Part shown: one piece after another, positions 35,609-42,823 of the stretch
Layout of the letters: every line of letters starts with the position of its first letter
How positions within the stretch are numbered: the first letter of the stretch is position 1
Assembly: GCA_903834195.1 (NCBI GenBank)
Contig: CAILIB010000023.1
Span: 1 to 42,823 of the forward strand
DNA length: 42,823 nucleotides
Direction of reading: 5' to 3'
DNA from: an uncultured Candidatus Berkelbacteria bacterium
GTDB taxonomy: Bacteria; Patescibacteriota; UBA1384; CAILIB01
Notes under the pieces: generated by a model
What the model was told of the DNA's origin: nothing
Seen by the model: the letters and a program-made list of their open reading frames with translations, nothing else
Databases searched by the model: none
Translations under genes and position numbers: made by a program

Positions 35609-36985
35609 TTATTCGGCCCGCAAGGCTTTAATTGGATCTTTACGAAGTAGGTTACTGAGCGGGATAATCGTCCCTAGTAGTGAGGCTGCAAGAATTGCCC
35701 CAAATACTTCTATCAAGTTAAGCCAGTTAACCGCAAATAGCGTTACTCGAGTAGTTAGGTTTAGTGAACCTGTTACAGTCAATAACTCGTACGTCAAATT
35801 AGCACTGTAGGCATGAGTTAAGTAAGCACATACCCCAAGTGCAATCAACACAGCCACGAGCATTGCAAGTACCGAAACAAGAGCGCTGTATGAGAAGTAA
35901 ATCTGCATGATGTCACTGCGCTTTGCTCCAATTGCCCGGAACACACCTGTTTCACGCTCACTATCAGCGATGATCTTAGAGAGTGTTGTCATCATAGCAA
36001 TGACAACTGCTGCAAGCAGGACAAGAATAACGTACTTTAAGACACTCGCAACACTATCTTCAAGCTCCTGAAATTGCATCATTGGGTTACCAAATACGTG
36101 AGCACTCATGTACGTAGTCAAATTAGACTGGAACGAATTACTAATCCCATCTACAAACTTGAGCAAATCAGTCTGATTAGCAAACGAGGCATAGTAGGTC
36201 GTATTAGATTCATCATATACAGGAAAATCTGGATAAACCTTATGTGCAGTTTCAAGCGGGAAAAGAACTGCACTTCCGCCGCCTTCACCAAAGATTCCCC
36301 CACTAGAGATGAACCCTACAACCGTTCCTTTTAAGGTAGGTAATTTTGCAGTTTGATCATCATTTGTAAGAGTTATTTCCTTTCCACGCCAGACGTTCTC
36401 AGCTTCGAGTGTTTTAGAAACACGATACTCGGCAGTATCCGAATCTTTAAACTTAATCTTCTGCAATGAAAGAATGACATCTGTACTTACAGCAAATGGA
36501 ATTGTTCCAGGTAAAACAGCTGCGGGAGTTGAAGTATCTAGAGATGCAGCAAAGAACTCATCCGAACGCCCATTCACCATCTTCAAGCTACTACTATCGT
36601 TGCTAGTTGGACTTTGAGCAGTGCTACCAGGTAAGCTGTATGATCCAAACGCAATTTCATAGAATACTGACTGTGGATGATACGAATCGATACTCTTCTT
36701 GTAATCTGCCAAACTAAGCGATACTTTTGGCTTTGGAACTGTTGTTGAATCAGTTGGAGCAGCCTCAAAAAATGAATTATCAAAAATGGTTTCCTCTGCC
36801 ATATTCATTTGCGAAATCTTGGTCTCGCTTACACCTTGAATACTCGATCTCACACCTGTAACTACAAAGGAGGCAATCAACATAATACTTGCAACCAGTG
36901 ATGCAGCCACAACAGTAATAATACTGCGCCCAAGGCGGGTTCGGAATTTAGTTGCAGCTAGTACACTTGCATATTTAATTGTCAT
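35609..36985 (-). CDS. ABC transporter permease, MacB/FtsX type
   Basis: 458 residues. One N-terminal membrane helix (about 19-45), a large extracytoplasmic domain (about 46-315), then three membrane helices typical of FtsX-like permeases (VLVLLAAVVIAMMTTL, LVSVLAMLVAVLIALGV, FGAILAASLLGTIIPLSNLL). Family members couple ATP hydrolysis to extracytoplasmic movements (export of lipoproteins, toxins or peptides). Its ATG overlaps the ATPase stop as ATGA. The substrate is unknown. Confidence 0.88.
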   Translation of the reverse strand: MTIKYASVLAATKFRTRLGRSIITVVAASLVASIMLIASFVVTGVRSSIQGVSETKISQMNMAEETIFDNSFFEAAPTDSTTVPKPKVSLSLADYKKSIDSYHPQSVFYEIAFGSYSLPGSTAQSPTSNDSSSLKMVNGRSDEFFAASLDTSTPAAVLPGTIPFAVSTDVILSLQKIKFKDSDTAEYRVSKTLEAENVWRGKEITLTNDDQTAKLPTLKGTVVGFISSGGIFGEGGGSAVLFPLETAHKVYPDFPVYDESNTTYYASFANQTDLLKFVDGISNSFQSNLTTYMSAHVFGNPMMQFQELEDSVASVLKYVILVLLAAVVIAMMTTLSKIIADSERETGVFRAIGAKRSDIMQIYFSYSALVSVLAMLVAVLIALGVCAYLTHAYSANLTYELLTVTGSLNLTTRVTLFAVNWLNLIEVFGAILAASLLGTIIPLSNLLRKDPIKALRAE

Positions 36986-37779
36986 ACCAGCCTCCCATCT
37001 TTCAATTCAATTATGCGATCGGCCCGCGCCGCTACCCGCTGATCATGTGTTACCACTACAATTGTGGTTCCCCGCTCTGTTCTAATCTGTTCAAACAGAT
37101 CCATAATTGCATCAGCATTGGCACTATCCAGGTTACCAGTAGGTTCATCAGCAAGAATAAGGTTCGGATGATTCATTAGTGCCCGTGCAATTGCTGCCCG
37201 CTGCATCTGCCCACCAGAGAGCTCTCGTGGTAAGTGATCAGCGCGATCGGAAAGGCCTACAGCTTCAACAAACATTTTAGCCCGCGTTTCGCGCTCTAAT
37301 TCTGTCATCTTCACAAACATCGTTGGCACTTTAATATTCGTTTTCAAAGTTAGAAATGGCTGGAGGTAGAAAAACTGAAACACAAAGCCAAGCTTTTCGG
37401 CTCGATACGTTGCCATCGAATTCCCCTTCAACTGATCAACCCGCACCCCATCTACAGTTACAGATCCACTGGTTGGATGATCCAAGCCAGCAACGAGCTG
37501 CAACAGTGTGCTTTTTCCACTTCCACTAGGCCCTGTGAGCGCGACAATTTCACCTTGGTGAACCTGGAGAGATACTCCTTTTAGAGCATCTACAGTTGTT
37601 TTACCTAACTTATACGTTTTAGTTGTATCTTCCAATGTAATAATCGCCGGGCCAGCTAACGTTCGCTTGTTTTTAGCCGGTTTTTTTACACCCTGAAGAA
37701 CAGATAAATCCTTCAGAAGTTGTTCGGTATTGTCACCGTATAATTCGCGAATTTCTTTGAGAAGTTTATTTCGGTCCAT
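36982..37779 (-). CDS. ABC transporter ATPase, MacB/LolD type
   Basis: 265 residues. Walker A TGPSGSGKST, Q-loop in the QFFYLQPFLT region, signature LSGGQMQRAAIARAL, Walker B LILADEPTGNLD and the H-loop in VVVTHD are all intact, with the LolD-like order. About 40 extra residues at the N-terminus precede the ABC domain. Partner of the FtsX-type permease downstream. Confidence 0.95.
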   Translation of the reverse strand: MDRNKLLKEIRELYGDNTEQLLKDLSVLQGVKKPAKNKRTLAGPAIITLEDTTKTYKLGKTTVDALKGVSLQVHQGEIVALTGPSGSGKSTLLQLVAGLDHPTSGSVTVDGVRVDQLKGNSMATYRAEKLGFVFQFFYLQPFLTLKTNIKVPTMFVKMTELERETRAKMFVEAVGLSDRADHLPRELSGGQMQRAAIARALMNHPNLILADEPTGNLDSANADAIMDLFEQIRTERGTTIVVVTHDQRVAARADRIIELKDGRLV

Positions 37780-37818
37780 GCAAATATGCTACCAGGAGTT
37801 TTTCACCCGTGCTATGCA

Positions 37819-37847
37819 TTGCCCTGGCGAATCTGTCGACGTATACT
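37819..37847 (+). promoter_or_regulatory. Near-leaderless promoter of the phosphorylase operon
   Basis: TTGCCC (37819-37824), 17-bp spacer, TATACT (37842-37847), nine bases before the ATG at 37857. The leader would be about three bases. Confidence 0.75.
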
Positions 37848-37856
37848 GTATACAAT

Positions 37857-39593
37857 ATGATATTCAACCACAACCAGAAAAGAGGGGCTTCTGCGTTGCC
37901 GGCTAACCAGCTGGTTGCGTACTTTTGCGCCGAGTACGCAATAAGTGATACCCTTCCCATTTACTCAGGAGGACTCGGCGTTTTAGCCGGAGACATCGTA
38001 CAAGAAGCTGCTGAACGCAGCCTCAATTTTGTGGCCATTGGCCTGTTCTATAAGCTGGGGTATTTCCACCAACGCGTGGACGCTTCCGGCCAGCATGAAA
38101 GTGTTACCCAAATTAACCCTGTTGATGCCCCGCTCGAGCTCGTTCTTGATGAAAAAGGTGAAACCCTTCTAATCGAAGTTCCGTACCATGAGCGAAAAAT
38201 TGTTGCTCAGGTTTGGAAGTACAAAGTTGGTCCAGTAAACCTCTATTTACTCGATACCGACCACTGGAAAAACAGCGAAGCTGATCGTCAGATCACCAAC
38301 CAGCTCTATTCAGGCGATCAACCTCACCGTATTGCCCAAGAATTAGTGCTCGGTGTTGGAGGGTTCCGTCTCCTGAAAGCCCTCAAAATTGAGCCAACCA
38401 TTTACCATATGAACGAGGGGCACTCAGCCTTCTTGTCTCTGGAACTGACAGAGCAAATCATGCGCACTCAAAAGGTAAGTTTGGAAGCTGCGATTGCTCA
38501 GGCTCGTTCTCACCTCGTTTTCACCAATCACACCCTGGTTGCTGCCGGAAATGATGCATTTCCACATGAAATGATCCGCTACTATTTGGGTTCCTATGCG
38601 TTTGAAAGTGGTCTCGGTATTGATACCATTCTTGGTTTGGGAAATGCAGATCAACCTGGAACATTCTCAATGACCATGCTTGCCTTGCGAATGGCACGAG
38701 TCAGTAATGCTGTAAGCCGTTTACACGCTGAAAAGGCACTATCTTTGTGGCCTGGTTTTCCCCTCTCTGATGTTACAAACGGTGTTCACCTTCCTGCCTG
38801 GATCGCTCCAGAAATGCAGGCTCTCTATACTGAAGCCGCTTCTGATTGGAGATTGTACGCTTCTGACGCTAAGGCATGGAAGCCAATTCGCAATATCCCC
38901 TACGAAAAGGTTTGGGAAACTCACGTTGAGCTACGTAAAAAGATGCTTGAGGAAGTATATAAACGCACCGGCGTACAGCTTCAGGACGATGTTCTCACTG
39001 TTGTATGGGCTCGTCGTTTTGCAACCTATAAGCGCCCTGATCTGTTATTTAGCGATCTCGAACGTCTTAAGAAGTTACTTTTCAGCTCTGATAAACCAAT
39101 ACAAATTATTGTATCAGGGAAGTCACATCCTGCTGATGGACAAGGTAAAGCAATTATCCAAGCCATTGAGAACCTCTCAAACGAAGACCTTAAACACCGC
39201 GCAGTATTCGTTGATGACTATTCAATTACCCTGGCAAAGTACTTAGTATCGGGGGCCGATGTATGGCTCAATACCCCTATCTACGGGTTAGAAGCCAGTG
39301 GAACTAGCGGAATGAAGGCTTCAGCAAATGGTGTTGTTCAATTTACGACGCCCGATGGGTGGGCACATGAAGTTGATTGGTACGGCATGGGCTATACCCT
39401 TCCACTCGACCAAGCCGAAACCGGCATTTACGATCTATTCGAGAAAGAGATTATTCCAACTTTCTACCGTACGGGCAAAAACGGTATTCCAGAGCTCTGG
39501 GTAGCCATGATGAAGGAAACAATTGCAGCTGTATCCCCTCAATTTTCCAGCCAACGCATGCTTAACGATTATGTAGACCTTTATTTGTCATGA
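37857..39593 (+). CDS. Alpha-glucan (glycogen) phosphorylase, GT35
   Basis: PLP-dependent phosphorylase releasing glucose-1-phosphate from alpha-1,4-glucan. At 578 residues it is of the short type, smaller than the 800-residue classical GlgP. LPIYSGGLGVLAGD near the N-terminus and EASGTSGMKASANG are diagnostic; the PLP lysine would be Lys487. I chose the ATG at 37857 because the promoter's -35 and -10 boxes lie inside the alternative upstream extension (ATG at 37809). First gene of an operon with an exported protein (ATGA overlap) and a GH15 enzyme. Confidence 0.93.
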   Translation: MIFNHNQKRGASALPANQLVAYFCAEYAISDTLPIYSGGLGVLAGDIVQEAAERSLNFVAIGLFYKLGYFHQRVDASGQHESVTQINPVDAPLELVLDEKGETLLIEVPYHERKIVAQVWKYKVGPVNLYLLDTDHWKNSEADRQITNQLYSGDQPHRIAQELVLGVGGFRLLKALKIEPTIYHMNEGHSAFLSLELTEQIMRTQKVSLEAAIAQARSHLVFTNHTLVAAGNDAFPHEMIRYYLGSYAFESGLGIDTILGLGNADQPGTFSMTMLALRMARVSNAVSRLHAEKALSLWPGFPLSDVTNGVHLPAWIAPEMQALYTEAASDWRLYASDAKAWKPIRNIPYEKVWETHVELRKKMLEEVYKRTGVQLQDDVLTVVWARRFATYKRPDLLFSDLERLKKLLFSSDKPIQIIVSGKSHPADGQGKAIIQAIENLSNEDLKHRAVFVDDYSITLAKYLVSGADVWLNTPIYGLEASGTSGMKASANGVVQFTTPDGWAHEVDWYGMGYTLPLDQAETGIYDLFEKEIIPTFYRTGKNGIPELWVAMMKETIAAVSPQFSSQRMLNDYVDLYLS

Positions 39594-40222
39594 AGCTATA
39601 CACACTTTCTATTCTGCCTGTGCTTGCCGTTGCTGCAATTGTCGGAATTCCAAGAATTACTTCTGGAAATGACGCAGCACCTGTACCAACTGGCGCGACC
39701 ACACAAGTCGGAGAATTTACCAGAATTCCAGACACCGATACTACTGTTCTAAATCCTGGTACTACGTACGGAAAGTTCATCACCTTTGATCTAAAGCAAT
39801 TAGCACCCAAAAACCCCGGCACTGGACTTACCAGTCTTCACGCCACAGTAACTACGACTGAAGCCGGACTCTACTCTTTTAACTGCAGTGCCTGGACTCG
39901 CATGCCAAGTGGTGCACCTGGCCTTGTGAACGATGATCCGTTTAATCTAAGTACTGTACTACCAGTTGGTGTAACTACAATCAACCTGCCATTTCCTGCA
40001 ACAAAAACTGTTTATAACACAGTTGTTTGTTCAGCAACCTTTCAAAATGGTACTGATCTGATCAATAACCTTGTTTCAGATAAGCCAACCTACCAACTTG
40101 CACCAGCCGGTTGGGAGAATGATCAGATGCTTGGCGCACCAGAAATGCTCTATGCGCAAAAGAACGAAGGTAAGACATATTACGCCGCCGATTATATCCT
40201 CAGTGACACCCAGACTAATTAA
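39590..40222 (+). CDS. Exported protein of unknown function
   Basis: 210 residues with a signal peptide or anchor (about 1-24, YTLSILPVLAVAAIVGIP) and a Thr/Pro-rich mature domain that looks beta-rich (SLHATVTTTEAGLYSFNCSAW, TTINLPFPATKTVYNTVVC). Two cysteines about 45 residues apart (Cys106 and Cys147) could form a disulfide. It sits between phosphorylase and GH15 with an ATGA overlap, so a link to extracellular polysaccharide is possible. Confidence 0.7.
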   Translation: MKLYTLSILPVLAVAAIVGIPRITSGNDAAPVPTGATTQVGEFTRIPDTDTTVLNPGTTYGKFITFDLKQLAPKNPGTGLTSLHATVTTTEAGLYSFNCSAWTRMPSGAPGLVNDDPFNLSTVLPVGVTTINLPFPATKTVYNTVVCSATFQNGTDLINNLVSDKPTYQLAPAGWENDQMLGAPEMLYAQKNEGKTYYAADYILSDTQTN

Positions 40223-40227
40223 TACTT

Positions 40228-41343
40228 ATGCCGCTTGTCCGCATCGACTACGATAAAGTTCTTCGCCATCACCTCCACAACCTCAAGAAGCTTCAGTCTG
40301 AGAAGGGTTTATTTCTGGCGTCACCACAAGGTGTAGGCACTGGTTATGACAAAGCGTGGTTACGTGACAACTTCTACGAGTGTCTTGCCTTTGAGTACGT
40401 TGGTCGCTGGGATATTGTTCACACTACCTACCGCGCTATTCTGGATATCTTCCTGCATCATGAGGAGAAGATTGACTGGGCAATTGCCAACAAACCAACC
40501 TCAAAGTTTCAATATATTCACCCGCGCTACAACCCAGAAAACTTTGACGAGTTTTGGGAAGAGTGGGGCAACAAGCAGCACGATGCAGTCGGTGCTATCC
40601 TCTTCCGCATTGGTGAGCTCGAGCAGCACGATGGGTTTAGTATCATCGAAACTGCCGATGATAAGCGCATAATTCAGAAGCTCGTCTACTACTTACGCTC
40701 AATTGAATACTGGATGGATCCAGATAACGGCATGTGGGAAGAGGCCGAAGAGGTTCATGCATCGAGCGTCGGGGCATGTGTAGCTGGTCTGAAAAAGATC
40801 AATGAACTCGACTTTATCGAAGTCCCCCAAGATCTGATTGAAAACGGAGAAGCAGTACTACGCAAGCTCCTTCCCCGTGAGTCAGAGAAGAAGTTTGTTG
40901 ATTTAGCACTCCTTTCACTCATCTTCCCGTATAACATTGTTACTGAAGAAGAACGTGATTCTATCCTTGAAAACGTTGAGTATCACCTGGTCAAAAACCT
41001 CGGTGTGATGCGCTACAAAAATGACATGTACTACAACCGCGACCCTGTCGACGGTGTGTCACAAGAAGCAGAGTGGACGTTTGGTCTCGCCTGGATGGCA
41101 ATTATCTACGAACGTATGGGTAACAAGCCAAAGGCTGAAGAATACATTCAACATGCAATGTCGACCATCGACTCAGTGGGTGATATTCCAGAATTGTACT
41201 TTTCGAATAGTGAGGAACACAACGAAAACTCCCCGCTCGGCTGGAGCGAGAGCATGTTCATTGTGGCGCTCTACCTCTTCTATAATAAGTACATAAAAAA
41301 GGGAGAGGGCGAAGATTCGCTCGACATTTCCCTGAGTAAATAG
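40228..41343 (+). CDS. GH15 glucoamylase-like (alpha/alpha)6 enzyme
   Basis: 371 residues, no signal peptide, so cytosolic. Motifs of the GH15 family: WLRDNFYE, WGNKQHDAVGA, the acid region MWEEAEEVHASSVGACVAGL and the base region SPLGWSESM. The N-terminal beta-sandwich domain common in bacterial glucoamylases is missing, leaving only the catalytic barrel; the same fold occurs in phosphorylase-kinase-alpha-like proteins. It probably trims glucose or acts on small glucans from phosphorylase. Confidence 0.88.
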   Translation: MPLVRIDYDKVLRHHLHNLKKLQSEKGLFLASPQGVGTGYDKAWLRDNFYECLAFEYVGRWDIVHTTYRAILDIFLHHEEKIDWAIANKPTSKFQYIHPRYNPENFDEFWEEWGNKQHDAVGAILFRIGELEQHDGFSIIETADDKRIIQKLVYYLRSIEYWMDPDNGMWEEAEEVHASSVGACVAGLKKINELDFIEVPQDLIENGEAVLRKLLPRESEKKFVDLALLSLIFPYNIVTEEERDSILENVEYHLVKNLGVMRYKNDMYYNRDPVDGVSQEAEWTFGLAWMAIIYERMGNKPKAEEYIQHAMSTIDSVGDIPELYFSNSEEHNENSPLGWSESMFIVALYLFYNKYIKKGEGEDSLDISLSK

Positions 41344-41354
41344 GTATGAAAAGA

Positions 41355-41377
41355 GCCGCCTGATATGGGCGGCTTTT
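41355..41377. terminator. Bidirectional terminator
   Basis: GCCGCC (41355-41360) pairs GGCGGC (41368-41373), flanked by AAAAGA and TTTT. It ends the phosphorylase operon and the convergent 41399-41746 gene. Confidence 0.9.
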
Positions 41378-41398
41378 CGGGTAATGGGAGAACTACAT

Positions 41399-41746
41399 TT
41401 AGCCTACGTAATGAGTTTGCACAACTACAAACGTAAACGAATCTTTTAACCCTTTAATCGGATGTACCTCTAACAAATACATGGCTTTTAGCATGTTCTC
41501 GAGCGCAATATCGTGTGCACGATCAAATCGTATTAGTTCAGGAACGGCTTCAGGGTCAAACTCTAAAACAGCCATCCTATCTGCATACATAACGTCATTA
41601 AAACAAGCAAGGCCGTCACCAAGCTGACCGTATCTTCGTGCATACTCACCAGTAGAAAGTTGTAGCACATAGAATTGTTGATTAAACCATTCATCCAGAC
41701 CAGAAAGGATTGCCGGAGCGGCAACGAAATCAATTGTTAAACTCAT
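41399..41746 (-). CDS. Hypothetical protein
   Basis: A 115-residue soluble protein that I do not recognise. It has mixed alpha/beta character, is acidic, and has no signal or membrane segment. It ends next to a shared terminator and starts opposite the nucleotidyltransferase gene across 114 bases. No function can be assigned. Confidence 0.65.
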   Translation of the reverse strand: MSLTIDFVAAPAILSGLDEWFNQQFYVLQLSTGEYARRYGQLGDGLACFNDVMYADRMAVLEFDPEAVPELIRFDRAHDIALENMLKAMYLLEVHPIKGLKDSFTFVVVQTHYVG

Positions 41747-41805
41747 TTTTTCTCACCAGTAGAGCGATACTACAGGTTCAGCTCTCTTTTTTCAAGTATT
41801 GTTGC

Positions 41806-41833
41806 TTGACGACCTCTTCTCGCCTGCTAGGAT
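41806..41833 (+). promoter_or_regulatory. Promoter of the nucleotidyltransferase gene
   Basis: TTGACG (41806-41811) and TAGGAT (41828-41833) with a 16-bp spacer, about 27 bases before the GTG start. Confidence 0.55.
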
Positions 41834-41860
41834 GAAAACAAATAGGCATAGCATATTACC

Positions 41861-42550
41861 GTGTCAGCAAGTGTGTACCGAGACATCTTCGGACCTGGCT
41901 CTCGCCTCGAAAGCCGTTTCATCGAAGACTACGATCGACTAAAGGAGGTAATAGACTCACTGCGCAGCATTGACCCTACTATTCGTGTAGTTCTTGTTCT
42001 AGGGACGTACGATCTACTTCATATTGGTCACGCTCGGTATATGGAGCGCTGCAAAGAACTGGGAGATGTGGTTCTGGTTGCTGTTGATACTGACGCAGCA
42101 GTACGCAAGGCAAAAGGATCAAATCGCCCGATTGTTCCGCAAGAAGAGCGCGTTGAGATGCTCACCCACCTACGCCACGTTGATCTTGTCACCCTGGTCC
42201 ACGACTACAGTGAAAAAGGGCTTTGGACCTACGGTTTAATTAAAAACTACATTCGTCCAGATACGATTGTTATTTCCCACCGCCCACCAAGTGATGAAAT
42301 TCATATTAAAGAAGTTGAACCATACTGCGGTCAAGTTGTCGTTCTCGATTCGCAAGCCCAAACTTCGACTTCAGCAAAGATTCGCCTCCTGATGGTTGAT
42401 TTTGCTACAACTATTAAATCAGCGATTGAGAGTTTAGATATTCCAGGTAATTTAGCTCGTGCAATAGATACAATTGTAGACCCAAGCAGCATCGCAGAAG
42501 TACCAAAAGATGAATCAGAACACACTACTAAGGGAGGAAGTAAATGGTAG
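41861..42550 (+). CDS. Cytidylyltransferase-like nucleotidyltransferase (HxGH family)
   Basis: 229 residues. The signature LVLGTYDLLHIGHARYMERC holds the HxGH motif, and RPIVPQEERVEML is the conserved second region, as in glycerol-3-phosphate cytidylyltransferase, RibL and the RfaE C-terminal domain. It transfers a nucleotide onto a small phosphorylated substrate, whose identity is open. The first 40 residues and the last 70 are extra relative to the minimal 130-residue domain. Starts with GTG without a clear ribosome site. The next gene overlaps its end by 7 bases. Confidence 0.88.
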   Translation: MSASVYRDIFGPGSRLESRFIEDYDRLKEVIDSLRSIDPTIRVVLVLGTYDLLHIGHARYMERCKELGDVVLVAVDTDAAVRKAKGSNRPIVPQEERVEMLTHLRHVDLVTLVHDYSEKGLWTYGLIKNYIRPDTIVISHRPPSDEIHIKEVEPYCGQVVVLDSQAQTSTSAKIRLLMVDFATTIKSAIESLDIPGNLARAIDTIVDPSSIAEVPKDESEHTTKGGSKW

Positions 42551-42823
42551 ACCAAGTACTCGTACTCTACGTACCCGCAATTCATCAAGGTTTCATTACA
42601 TTATTCAAAAAATACGCAGGTACAGTTTCGACGTTATACATTCTTGGTGACAGTCTTGTAACTGAAGTTCCAAAAGTTGAACGCGAAGTAAGTCGAGTTA
42701 GTGCTACTGAAATCTGCAAAGCAATTGCTGGACTTGGTCTCTTTAAAGAAGTAGTTGTTCTTGAAAAAGATTCGATCAAGACACTCGCAAAAAAGCAGGT
42801 TACAAGTGTAGAGCACGAAGTTG
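42544..42823 (+). CDS. Unknown protein, partial (runs off the window)
   Basis: The first 93 codons of a gene that continues past the window end. The ATG overlaps the stop of the nucleotidyltransferase gene (ATGGTAG) and follows GGGAGG by six bases, so both features support the start. The sequence (MVDQVLVLYVPAIHQGF...) has alternating hydrophobic beta strands and charged helices, as in a nucleotide-binding alpha/beta fold, but no signature is visible yet. It is translationally coupled to the upstream gene and likely acts with it. Confidence 0.75.
   Translation, partial: MVDQVLVLYVPAIHQGFITLFKKYAGTVSTLYILGDSLVTEVPKVEREVSRVSATEICKAIAGLGLFKEVVVLEKDSIKTLAKKQVTSVEHEV

Overview
The window reads as a chromosomal segment from a small-genome bacterium, most likely a Candidate Phyla Radiation (Patescibacteria) member. 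The reasons are a compact type IV pilus operon, a DnaB helicase with an intein, tightly packed short operons with 4-bp ATGA overlaps, many exported or membrane proteins without known relatives, and an archaeal/eukaryote-flavoured set of alpha-glucan genes. The phylum is an inference, because no 16S rRNA or tRNA gene is present. TGA is used as a normal stop codon, so this is not a UGA-glycine lineage.

Left part (1-9.6 kb): groES-groEL sit under a sigma70-type promoter that carries a perfect 7-4-7 palindrome instead of a CIRCE box. Next comes an unknown protein, then a gene-free stretch of about 490 bases that holds a promoter, about 287 nt of strongly base-paired sequence and an intrinsic terminator. 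I read this as a non-coding RNA I cannot assign to a known class. trpS and dnaB form an operon, and dnaB has a 492-residue LAGLIDADG intein inside Walker A. A Nudix gene with a leaderless promoter faces an M16 peptidase gene split by a -1 shift at a T6 run, followed by an unknown membrane protein.

Middle part (9.6-26.3 kb): an alpha/beta hydrolase faces a three-gene operon (ThiF-like E1, MFS exporter, PaaK-like ligase) that looks like a small-molecule synthesis and export module. A membrane histidine kinase and a stand-alone receiver follow, and they converge on a type IV pilus operon (pilB-pilC-pilM-pilN-pilO and a PilP-like gene). PilB carries an N-terminal domain resembling HU/IHF. dnaX and a ferredoxin gene converge on an exported multi-pass protein plus mscL. 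The gap between these convergent units holds three consecutive hairpins with unrelated stems but the same internal loop, which is the most unusual element in the window.

Right part (26.3-42.8 kb): this is a storage-polysaccharide region. It holds a GT4/GT5-type glycosyltransferase with a GH57 enzyme, a DUF5752-like protein with a GT3-type glycogen synthase and a GH133 debranching enzyme, and a GT35 phosphorylase with an exported protein and a GH15 enzyme. Together they can plausibly build, branch, debranch and phosphorolyse an alpha-glucan; no glgC-type pyrophosphorylase is visible here. Between these blocks lie a lipoprotein, an alkyltransferase-like protein, and a MacB/Lol-type ABC permease-ATPase pair. 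The window ends with an HxGH nucleotidyltransferase and a partial unknown gene that overlaps it.
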